Shown here: positions 40,111-50,752 of the stretch, one piece after another | How positions within the stretch are numbered: the first letter of the stretch is position 1 | Layout of the letters: the number at the start of each line of letters is the position of its first letter | NCBI GenBank assembly: GCA_949152475.1 | Contig: OX424558.1 | Coordinates: 40,726,751 to 40,790,750, forward strand | Source of the DNA: Terebella lapidaria | Taxonomy: Eukaryota > Annelida > Polychaeta > Terebellida > Terebellidae | Direction of reading: 5' to 3' | Length of the DNA: 64,000 nt | Notes under the pieces: generated by a model | Told to the model about the DNA's origin: nothing | The model's database searches: none | Seen by the model: only the letters and a program-made list of their open reading frames with translations | Translations under genes and position numbers: made by a program

Positions 40111-40700
40111 GGTTAGGTCGTAATTTACACGTATAGTTACATGTGTTATGAGCAGGTATGGAATAGCTAAGATACTTTGTCTTACAGACAGGTAGCGGAT
40201 TTAAATTTGCCATTTATTTCGTCCCTATCGAGGTCGAGTCAGTTTACGACCCTATAATGGAAAAGTGGGATTGCGAAATCGTCCATGGGCGAATACTTAG
40301 CTCCTGTGATCTTGGTCATAGAGTGATCATTTTGTTACTGTGGAGTATGATAAATCACGTGTATTACTGCAACAAGTATGAACGTCATGACAGTGGGCCT
40401 TTCAAGGAATCGTGATAAAAGTCCTTCCCACAATGAAGCCCAAAATGCATAGGAATATTATCCATATCACCTCAAAAATCATCATATCCCACGCCAGGAG
40501 GATAATATCATATCAAAACATGACTGGTGAAATGAAACACCATAGGTTTCCCAATATCAGGGGCAGTGATGAATTATACAAATGGAGTTGCGTTGTTCTA
40601 TACATACTATTTATTACAGGCTCGTGGGCAATCTTCGGATTTACGGATTAATATTGGAAAACTGTTGGAAAGTTCAGCAGTGTTGGCTGGTATGAGTAGG
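40031..40700. other. Spacer; (TG)n followed by G19
   Basis: A TG run (from 40078) joins 19 consecutive G (40094-40112). No gene recognised. Confidence 0.45.
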
Positions 40701-41472
40701 CATATATCGTGTGTCACAGGTACATTTCCTGGAAGCCGGGAATACCCGTCAAAATTTCTTTATTGTACAACCATCAAGTTATCAAACATCTCGGCGCCGA
40801 AACCTGGTACTTGATCTAGAACTGATCCAGAACGATATCGCCGTGGATATGATAAAATGATATGATGGAGTAAGCAAAGGAATATTCGGGTATCAGGCTG
40901 TGTGCCCGTTTGACATATGTTGTGAAATCATGTGATATCCCTATAAGTTCAGCCCATGTGTACATACAGTATCTGATACCGTTATATGAATGAACTAAGG
41001 CCTCTGATACCAAACACTGCAGTTATCTCCTGTATTAACTGAATCTAAGGGAAGTTCTAAAAAAAAAACTCTGACATTTGTGAATGCCTGATGAATGTAG
41101 TTCTGTTCAATGTTTGTTTCGAATTATCCTGCTATTATTATAGTGAGAAACAAACCAGAAAATAAATTTACTGTGGTTTGCACTAGATCTTTTCAATACT
41201 TAGAAGACTGCTAATGATGATGTAACCATTCATGATTTCATTCCGTTGTGCATTGAAAAATTACTTAGCAGACCAACTGTGAGCCCTCAGTGTTACGTTA
41301 CCATTGGTGACCAAAGTATATTTCTGCGAACCAAACAATACATTATTCATGATTCCAAGATCACGTAAATCTAGAAATTGATTTGTTTTCGGGTCATCTC
41401 GAAAATTCGTGATGAAAATATTGAGTATCGCAAATCTCATAAGTGCGACAATTGAGCTGACCTAAGACTTGC

Positions 41473-41868
41473 GTGTCTGCGTCCTTATCCACTTTACAGG
41501 GGATTTTATTTGGGGGGAGTAATCAGATATACACCGGCGGTCGGGACATGGGCCCAGTGAGTCCCGTAGATATTTATTACCCTATTATCAAACGTGAACC
41601 AGTCGCATACTCAGACCAATACAGGACATTAAACATTCTCCATGATCAACGTACCACAGTCGTACTGAGTGAATGGCTAGCCGTGGAATTGGCTTTGTAC
41701 AAATGTATGAATGACATGAAAACAAATAAATGTGGAAACCTAAACACGGGAAAATTATACTCCCAACACGATCAGATACAAGGTGACCCGGACAAGCCCA
41801 AATCCACACACACTTGTGGATCAATATCAGACAAAATCAACTATATCTCAGAACGATTGTGTCTTTGA
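41473..41868 (+). other. Conserved open frame in monomer 1
   Basis: 131 codons open from a GTG, reading SASLSTLQGILFGG, then QIYTGGRDMGP, YYPIIKREP and ALYKCMNDMKTNK. The same frame is open at 50073-50354 (93 codons) and 63243-63446 (67 codons), and frameshifted at 58798-59080. No ATG start, no recognised family. A CCACTTTACAG acceptor-like word precedes GGG, so an exon is possible. Function unknown. Confidence 0.3.
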
Positions 41869-43153
41869 ATCTCCAATGCATGTTCCAAGTTTCACAACAA
41901 TATCCTGCAACTTCACGAAGTATATATAATGTACAGCCCAGCAAACATTTATTGGTTGGCCCAACATTGGGCCAAAGTGAATGATACGTTGGGCCAATGT
42001 TATTAACCTTTGTTGGGCCACGGTTGTTTTGCTAATTGGGTTTACGTTGGGCTAACATAATTCTCTCAAAATTGGCCCAACATAGGGCCTATAAGTTGGG
42101 TGTATAGTGGTCCAATTGTGGGCCAACCAAATACTATTTCAATCGAGGTGCATTATGTTGGCTTTATTATTTTCTCATCATTGGTACAACTTAGGGCCTA
42201 CGTGTTCAGTACGTAGTGGTATGTTTGTGGGCCAACCACAGTATCACATGTGTATTCGACATGGTGAATGAGAACAAACAACCGATACAATATTGAAAGA
42301 TTTACTTGAAAACATGATACACGTCTTGTACTCTCATCATACATATCTCGATGAAACTTAACTCGAACAGTGACTCGAACTTTCTCGACGGGTACCTCTC
42401 GTATCTCAAGTCACTGTGTAAAACCCAGATGCCTTTGTAGGCTTTATCATTCTGTGCTAGTTAGTATTCACATGTTAGAAATTGCAACAAATCGTCAATT
42501 TGGGTCAAGGAATTTTGCAAATGCAACATGCGACTTTGGATCAAACGATAGAATTCTTCAAAATACATGATGAAAAAGGTAACATTTAACAAAATACTTT
42601 CGAAATGCCAATAAAATTGTACATGTAAACTGCACAAATCCTCTGCAGAATTTCACCTGACTGCCATATCAAAGTGCATGCATTATCACAATGATATGAA
42701 GTTAATACAAACTAGATGCCCTAGTACCCACAATGCTCAAAAACATCATGAAGATGAACATTTTACAAAATACATGTACTCAACAACTTTTCATAACAAA
42801 ATATTTGCTTGCATTGACATAAAGAAACCTGAGGCCAGAATTCGCGACTGGTAGCAGGTCAGTAATTCTCCGTAATATGTGCAACAAATCATGCTCAGAA
42901 CAAAAGCTCAGAACCCCCCATGTAAATTTCAGGAGTTGTCTCCCCCTCACGGACAAAACTGATTATGACATAACACGTATCAGTCACACATATGAAGCCA
43001 TTAAAATGAAAAACAATGGTGAAACTATTGTGACAATGAATTCCCTGAACATGACCTCAAGGGTTCTGTAGCTATGATACCAGCAGACTCAGGTGGAACA
43101 GACTGAAAACCTTGACAATAGTACATGTATCTAGTACAGGAAGTAATTGAATC

Positions 43154-44690
43154 TCAATGGCGATTGTTGTTATCATTGTTATGTTGAGCATGCTGAAGCA
43201 TACGAGTTTTCCTCCCTCCCTTTCTGTCTTTCGCGAATCTCAACCACAGTTTCGCCACCTCCTCCACTTTGCTGGCGCAATTTCTCGTCGCAGCATTCCG
43301 ACGCACTGCTCCTGTTATTCGTCAAATTTTAGATCAATTGGATCATGACAATCATTATAATGTACATCAGTTTCGAAGATTTATCAACTCAGTGATAACA
43401 CAGTATCATACCCGTCAGTACTTGTTTCAATGTAAGCTTTTCAAATGCTCTCTTTTGTCCCTTTCCCATCCAGTTGAACTTCAGGGACAATTCGTGCATC
43501 ATAATGCACGCCATCACCCTCCTAGTTGTGGTTTCAACGCTGTTCCCTCCAATGGATCTGAGGTAGTTTATCTGCAGAATAATAATGTTTATTTGGCATA
43601 TATATATATATTGTATCAATGTACAGGAAGTACCTTCACAGGGACATCCTTAGAAACATACAGTATGCTGCCCATACTTATCATATCTGCAAGAACATGT
43701 ACTTCTCCTACACACAACAATTAAGGCTATTTTTGACATACATTGAATTTACAAACCACTTTTTTCTTTACACTTTCTTCTTGCAAGAGTGTTTCGAGAG
43801 CGTCCACTGCTTCCATTGTTGATAAGGGAAGTTGTACGCCTTCTGGGAGATCACAGGTCTCTGTCTGTACCATGCTCGACACCAGCTGCATCAGCACCCG
43901 AACATCGCTCTTCAGTTCCTCGATAGCGCCGAGGATATGGTGCTCCACTGCGCCAGGTTTCAAAATGAATCGAACACATACATGGACATGTTTTTCGAAC
44001 AGCACAACATGACAATATTTCCATATATTTCGAAATGATTAATTCAACAATATTTCCACCCCTAATATCAATAAATCTCGAGTTTTCAATGAGGTTAAAA
44101 TCCAGTTATACAGATAAAGGCGTTAATGAGGTGTGCATATTAAAAAACCATTACTAGTATCCACATTTTCAAATTACCAGTACCTCTAGCAACAGGCCTC
44201 GCAAGCTGCGGTGATGGTGTGTTGTTGAGCAGCATTGAACTGGAGCTGGGCGCGCGCGCGCGGGAGGCAAGGTGGCTGCGACTGGTCGATATGTAGCGAT
44301 GATCTGGAGCTGGGCGTCCGCGGGGGGCAAGATGGCTGCGACTGGTCGTTATGTAGCGATGATCTGGAGCTGGGCGTCCGCGGGGAGCTAGCTGGCTGGG
44401 ACGGGTCGTTGTGCAGCGTTGAACTGGAGCTGGGCATCCGTGGTAGGCAAGGTGGCGGCGACGGGTCGTTCTGCGGTGTTGCACTGGAGCTAGGCCTCCG
44501 CGGGAAGCAAGGTGGCGGCGACGGGTCGTTCTGCAGCGTTGAACTGGAGCTGGGCGTCCGCGGGAGGCAAGGTGGCGGCGACGGGACGTTCTGCAGCGTT
44601 GAACTGGAGCTGAGCGTCTGCAGAGGGCAAGGTGGTGACGACGGGTCGTTCCTTAGCGTTGCACAGGAGCTGGGCGTCTGCAGAGGGCAA
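43154..44690 (-). CDS. DUF4806-domain protein, 3' four exons (5' end not found)
   Basis: Minus-strand exons: up to 44184, then 43947-43757, 43571-43412 and 43311-43154 (TGA). Phases match at each GT-AG junction. The third-last to last exons encode a complete DUF4806-like domain: IEELKSDVRVLMQL helix, LPEGVQLPLSTMEAVDALE, YLRSIGGNSVETTTRRVM, FNWMGKGQKRAFEKL and the tail KVEEVAKLWLRFAKDRKGGRK. The upstream exon is a 20-residue Pro/Ser repeat (TPSSSSTLQNDPSPPP type), eight units, perhaps starting at the CTCTGCAG acceptor near 44680. A CG-dinucleotide run (44250-44262) shifts the repeat frame relative to the last exon-1 codons, so this allele may be broken. DUF4806 has no established function; it is common in multicopy genes of fish and invertebrates. 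Start exons are missing or disrupted by the nested element. Confidence 0.75.
44205..44690. repeat. 60-bp coding minisatellite in the DUF4806 gene
   Basis: Eight units of 60 bp with GAACTGGAGCTGGGCGTCCG on the plus strand. 60 bp is 20 codons, so the minus-strand Pro/Ser frame is kept through most of the array; the plus strand is also open (44235-44723), reading ELGVRGRQGGGDG. The unit nearest 44250 carries a (CG)n run. Confidence 0.9.
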
Positions 44691-45082
44691 GGTGGCACAT
44701 TAACATGTTATGATGAAGTCTAGCCTACATCGTAAAGATACAAATGATGCACAATGAATAGATCTAGATATTTGGTGGTGTTGATGCTCCGCTCTCAGTC
44801 AAAAGAGTCGGGTACCTGCGTTGATATCTCACTGCAAGCCAGGCCAATCGTCAGTTAACCAGTGACCGTGGCCGTGGCGTGGGCGACAATATAATATGCG
44901 TCAGTGCAGCGCTTCAACTTGGCACGAGCCTGGAAAATCGATCGATGATACCTCGGTATTAAAAATTGTATCTCTGTGTTCCAAAGACGTTGATGATGAA
45001 ATATATATCATATATTTAATGTTATCTACGAGAAATCTCACCAAATATTCGCCTTGAATCTCCACTACGGCACTTAGAAAAA

Positions 45083-46917
45083 TTAGCCCAAGGGCTAAGA
45101 CAGGTTACCGGACAAAATATGTTTTATATTCCTGTGACCTTGAAAATGAGATCAAAGGTCAAATTCAAGGTCATCAGAATATTAGGCTTTCATCATTTCC
45201 TATATGTCCACAACTGATTCCTAAGCTGTAAAGTCGATAATAAGTGAGACTTTAGCCATTTTGTGTTCTTGACCATGAAAATGAGGTCAGAGGTCAAATT
45301 CAAAGTCACGAGAATATTCAGCATATATCATTTCCTACATATCCACAAGTGATCCCTAAGCTGTAAAATTGATAACAAGTGATATATTACCCATTTTGTC
45401 CTGTGAAATTGAAAAAGAGGTCAAAGATCAAATTCAAGGTCATGACAATAATCTGCATATATCATTTCCTATATGTTAACAATTGATTCCTAAGCTGTAA
45501 AGTCGATAACAAGCGAGATACTAGCTATTTTGCCATGTGACCTTGAAAATGAGGTCAAAGGTCAAATTCAAGGTCATCAGAATATTCGGTTGATATCATT
45601 TCCTATATGTCCACAATTGATTCCTAAGCTGTAAAGTAGATAATAAGCGAGATATTAGCCATTTTGTCTTTTGACCTTGAAAATGAGGTCAAAGGTCAAA
45701 TTCAAGGTCATCAGAATATTCGGTTGATATCATTTCCTATATGTCCATAATTGATTCCTAAGCTGTAAAGCCAGAAACAAGCGAGATATTAGCCATATTG
45801 TCCTTTGACCTTGAAAATGAGGTCAAAGGTCAAATTCAAAGTCATCAGAATATTCGGTTGATATCATTCCCTATATGTCCACAATTGATTCCTAAGCTGT
45901 AAAGTCGATAATAAGCGAGATATTAGCCATTTTGTTCTCGGACCTTGAAACAAAGGTCAGAGGTCAAATTCTCAGTCACAAGAATATTCAGCATATATCA
46001 TTTCCTACATGTCCACAAATGATCCCTAAGCTGTAAAATCGATAATAAGTGAGATATTAGCCATTTTGTCCTGTGACCTTGAAAATGAGGTCAAAGGTCA
46101 AATTCAAGGTCATGACAATAATCTGCATATATCAATTCCTATATGTTGTTAATTGATTCCTAAGCTGTAAAGTCGATAAGAAGCGAAATATTAGCCATTT
46201 TGCCGTGTGACCTTGAAATGAGGTCAAAGGTCAAATTCAAGGTCATCAGAATATTCGGCTGATATCATTTCCTATATGTCCACAATTGATTCCTGAGCTG
46301 TAAAGTCGATAATAAGCGAGATATTAGCCATTTTGTTCTCTGACCTTGAAACTGAGGTCACAGGTCAAATTCAAGGTCACGAGAATATTCAGCATATATC
46401 ATTTCCTATATGTCCACAATTGATTCCTAGTCTCTAATCGCAATATTAAGTGAGATATCAGGCTTATTGTGTCCCATTATAAAGCATAGGAGAATTTAAC
46501 ATGAGAAAGTCCCATTTGGGCCGAATTTGGGCCCAAAATGGCCCACTTCGAGCGATTCAAGGGCAACGAAATTTATACATGTCACAGGGGTACATATGGG
46601 GAGTGTTGTGCATCAATAAGAAAAAAAGTTACTGAACAGATTTTGAGAAAACAACCGTCAAAGTCCAAAATTGGCCATTTTTCGACGAAAACGGCCGCCA
46701 TTTTGAAAAAAATGCAGAAATCAGAAAACTAAAAAAAACCTTTCCTGGAAATATTTTTAGGTATTTTTGTGCAAAATTTCAGAAAGATCGGACCATATAC
46801 TTTAAAGATAAAAATGTGAACGGACGGACGACGGACGGACGGACGGACGGACGGACGACGGACGACGGACGCAACGCCATGCCAATAGGTTATCGGACTA
46901 TAGGTCCGGTAACCTAA
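45083..46917 (+). mobile_element. Tandem-unit interspersed element (pearl/HINE-like), copy 3, nested
   Basis: Best-preserved member. The 5' end is TTAGCCCAAGGGCTAA (a palindrome) then AGGTTACCGGAC; the 3' end GGTTATCGGACTATAGGTCC..GTAACCT forms a near-perfect hairpin whose right arm is the inverse of the 5' AGGTTACCGGAC. The interior has about ten 134-bp units, then a unique tail, then an (ACGG)n tract (46815-46872). No ORF. Inserted inside the CCCAGCAAACAT transposon. Confidence 0.85.
45284..46367 (+). promoter_or_regulatory. Array of DR1 nuclear-receptor motifs in element copy 3
   Basis: Perfect AGGTCA-N-AGGTCA at 45284, 45552, 45686, 45820, 45954, 46088, 46221 and 46355 (13 bp each; spacer A, G or C), almost exactly 134 bp apart. 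Most units also have TGACCTTGA upstream and TTCAAGGTCA downstream, the extended half-site known for ERR and FTZ-F1/SF-1 receptors. Occupancy is untested. Confidence 0.65.
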
Positions 46918-49900
46918 AAACGCATGAGTTTATCATCACCGCGTGTCACCAGGCTCACAGCACGTGCGGCCTTGGCAGCGAAAGTCATTCGCTAGATGGC
47001 GCGCGATAAGCCAACGGAGGGCCAACGTTGGCCCGTCATCACGAAACCAACTCACATCAATCAGATTTTCTGACGCTGAGCCAACGTAGGACCGCGATAA
47101 GCCAACGGTGGGCCAACGATGGCCCGTCATCGCGAAACCAACCATTTTAACTGCATACCAATCTGACATTGGGCCAACGTAAGACCAATATGCAACACCA
47201 ACCCACATCCAGCCAACATAGGGCCAACAACACCATGTTTGCTGGGAACCCTCTTACCGTGTGCCTTTTTAGGTACAATGATTCAGTACAGTACATGCAG
47301 TACAACACTCTACAGTACAGTATTGTTGTGTGTTGTTTTCTGAGGAACTACTCTATATTTCGGTATACAATGTTAGTCCTTTTTTATTCCTTGCACATCT
47401 TTATTCTATATTTGACATTTCAATCATCACCTCAAGAAGTCACAATTCGACAATAATATAAAGTGTCTCCTGTTAATGGAAAATTTTTCATCATGTTCTG
47501 TTTGACAACTTGTCGAAAGTTGATTACCACTGGTAAGAGTTCGCAGTTGCATGTACAAAACAAGTTCATTTCCGGTTCACTTTTTGACTTTGTTCATTTG
47601 GCAAAAATTGCTCGGCAAACAAACCCTAACAATACCGATAATAAAAACGATGAGGGACAAATTATGTCGTTAATAACCAAAGTCTGCAGCAATACTGATG
47701 GTAGTAAACTAATAAAGATTTCAATAAAAGCAGGACAGTGTGCAGCTCTTTCCGACTGTTACCTCCAATAAAAGTATCTGATGACAGAGTTAGCAAATAT
47801 TACCTGACTGAGAGCTGGCTACAGGTATGAACCATACAGAACAGTTTTGACTAGGGAGTTTTGAAGACACAAAAATATATTGAGATAGGCACTTTCAAAG
47901 AGAAGAGAATGTAGCTGACGGCTAATTTGAATGAATAAATCTAAAACCCAGTGCCAGAATCGTCATGATTCAAACTGTTGCCCTTCATCCTGGACATCTC
48001 GTTGGTTGCCATATAAAAATTGTTCCTGTGGATGAATCCTAATGATGTCAGAGGTGTAGCTTCGAGCCAGGTGTCTGCCAGCATATTTAATTACTAATTA
48101 CTCCTAGATCTGTCTGCAGTTGACGTGTAAGTTCTGTTTACTTTAGCCCGCTGATTCACAGCGTTCACCTTGTAATCAGGCCTGAATCTACTCTATTAAT
48201 AATGCACTCAAACACTTCCCTTCCCACGTATTCCTTGTATTCATGTGGACTCTATTGTCTGATCCTAGCAATGTGTGTCTTTGATATCACATACATTATT
48301 GCAACTGTATGAAATCAAAGCATACTTGAGGGTTGTTCCCTTTTTCGATATTCACTGGGATGTATGAACTTCTCTGCTGAAATATGAACTACTATTTTCT
48401 GCTGATTTTCTGATGAATTGGAATAGCTGGCTACAAGGGACAAAAATGTCTGATATCCTCCTGGTGTCCACATGTGACTTTCAATTTCCGCTCGTCAGCC
48501 ACTTGACAACCTAGGATCCTTTCCTGCCTGAACGCAATACATTGCAGAAACTTTGCATCCTTGTCTACATCCTGGCTCCTATGACTTTTTGCGTTCTAAT
48601 CCGCTGATCAATGTAATTGAAATATAAACATATGTGCTAGCTCTTTAATATTTGTGTCACTTCGTGGATGTTGAGTACTAGTGTTAGTGATTTGTATTGT
48701 TAGTTCTAACACACAATCCCATACAGTGTCCATTGGCCTATCGGGAATACTACCTGTCATAATAGTACAATTGACATAATTGTACATTTGAAGCTTTTAT
48801 TTATGTTGAGCTGTGTGTCACAATTTTACTATGAACCGCAGAAAAGTTTTCAGTTTTTATTTTTGACTTGTTATTTCGATAAAAGGATTCGTACCATAAA
48901 TAGACTAGTCCGGTCAAACTAGGCTGAAATTCTGCCCAACCTTGAACAAATTGCAATTGAATTGATTTTTGCATAATCAGTACCCAAAAGGTGGAAATTG
49001 CTCAAAACAGAGAATGACTTAAATTGTCAACTGAGCTTTTTTACCTAAAGCGTCCAGTTTGGTTGTTGATGATATTAGATAAAATAATCTCAAAAACAAT
49101 TTTATCATCTCTAACACACGATGGGAGGTGGGGATGAAGCGTAAAACACATGTATCTGTATAGGATGTTATTGCAACTGTCTGTACATATTACAGCATTT
49201 ATCGCAAGATTGTCGGCATTTCAGTCTTCTAGCCTTATTCATATATTGATAGCATGTAGTATGTGTATGTCGGGTGTTTCATTTATTTTCACCTGTCTGC
49301 CAGCAATACCTGTCAAATTGTCATGAAATATAAAACCATCAAGTTATCAAACATCTCGGCGCCGAAAATACATACCTGATCCAGAACCGATCCGTATCTG
49401 GTTCAGATTGATATAGCTGTGGAGATGATAAGCCGGTATCAGCCGAGGAAGATTTAGGTATCGCATGGTGCATGTTTGACGTACGTCAAAATCAGAAAAT
49501 CCGTAGTAGTTCATCCTATATATCTGACTATTTACTTATATGTTTCCCTGATATAAATTAACCAAGGACACGGAAACTAAACACAGCAGATTGTTTTCTG
49601 TATCACCTTACAACCTGCAATGGGTTTAAAAACAACCCGCGACATGTATATCTCCCATCAGAATCTTAATGTATTTTTATAGAATGTGTGTGTAACTATA
49701 AGGAAATAAATCAGACAATGAATCCTAAGGCGTGCATTATTCAAAACTTAAAAGAAAAACCGCTGTGCCTTCTGGGAAGAAAACAATGTGAAACAAAGTG
49801 TCCTGAATGATCGAGTTAACCATTCATAATTTTAAACTCAATGCTCATCCTAAAATCATTATCCAAACAAATCGCTACCCATCAGCGTTTTGCACATATA

Positions 49901-50595
49901 CTGATGTCCATAATTATTATATTCTGTAAATCAAATAATACATCGTTCATAACACCGAGATCATATAGATAAAAAATTGAATTGTTTTCGTGTCATGTCA
50001 AGAATTCGTGATGAAAATATTGAGTATCGCAAATCTCATAAAGTGTGAAGATTGAGCTGACCTGAGACTTGCGTGTCTGCGTCCTTATCCACCTTACAGG
50101 GGACTTTATTTGGAGGGAGTTTTCAGATATACACCGGCGGCCGGGACATGGGACCAGTGAGGCCCATAGATATTTATTGTCCTATTATCAAACGTGAACC
50201 AGGCACCGGCTCAGACCAATACAGGTTTGGGTCCAGGACATTAAACATTCTCCATGGTCAACGTATCACAGTGGTAGTGAGTGAATGGCAAGCCCTGGAA
50301 TTGACTTTGTACAAATGTATCACTGACATGAAAACACATAAGTTCGGAACCTAAACATGGAAAGATATATACTCCCAACATGACCAGCTACAAGGTGATC
50401 TAGACAAGTCTAAATCCGCACACCATCCCTTGATGTTCAATATCAGACATAATCAACTATACATTTAGTACGATTGTGTCTTTGAGAATCTCCAAAGCTT
50501 GCTCCAAGATTCAAGATTCACAGTATTTCCTGCAAACCTCACGAAGTATATAATAATGTAAGCTCTCTTATCTTGTGTCTTTTAGATACGATGCT

Positions 50596-50752
50596 TCAGT
50601 ACAGTACAGTACAGTACAGTACAGTACAGTACAGTACAGTACAGTACAGTACAGTACAGTATGGTATGGTACAGTACAGTACAGTACGGTACGGTACAGT
50701 ACAGTACAGTACAATACGGCACAGTACAGTACAGTACATAAGATTACAGTAC
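50596..50752. repeat. (ACAGT)n microsatellite in monomer 2
   Basis: About 30 pentanucleotide units with point variants. Monomers 1 and 3 have only short starts of it (ATTCAGTACAGTACATG), so it expanded in monomer 2. Confidence 0.9.

Larger units (their letters stand above)
41937..47246. mobile_element. 5.3-kb DNA transposon with CCCAGCAAACAT inverted ends
   Basis: Perfect 12-bp terminal inverted repeats CCCAGCAAACAT (41937-41948) and ATGTTTGCTGGG (47235-47246). Both subterminal regions (41950-42240 and 46975-47230) are full of TTGGGCCAA/GGCCAACGT words in both orientations. It interrupts macrosatellite monomer 1: the sequence on the left (AATGTAC) and right (CTCTTACCGTGTGCC) is contiguous in the other monomers. 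Inside are a DUF4806-domain gene (minus strand) and a nested tandem-unit element (45083-46917). I found no transposase, and the superfamily and target duplication are unresolved. Confidence 0.8.

Noticed and set aside
41937..47246. Helitron assignment for the CCCAGCAAACAT element
   Set aside because: It has perfect 12-bp terminal inverted repeats and subterminal repeats, which fit a TIR DNA transposon; no 3' CTRR end or Rep/helicase frame is seen.
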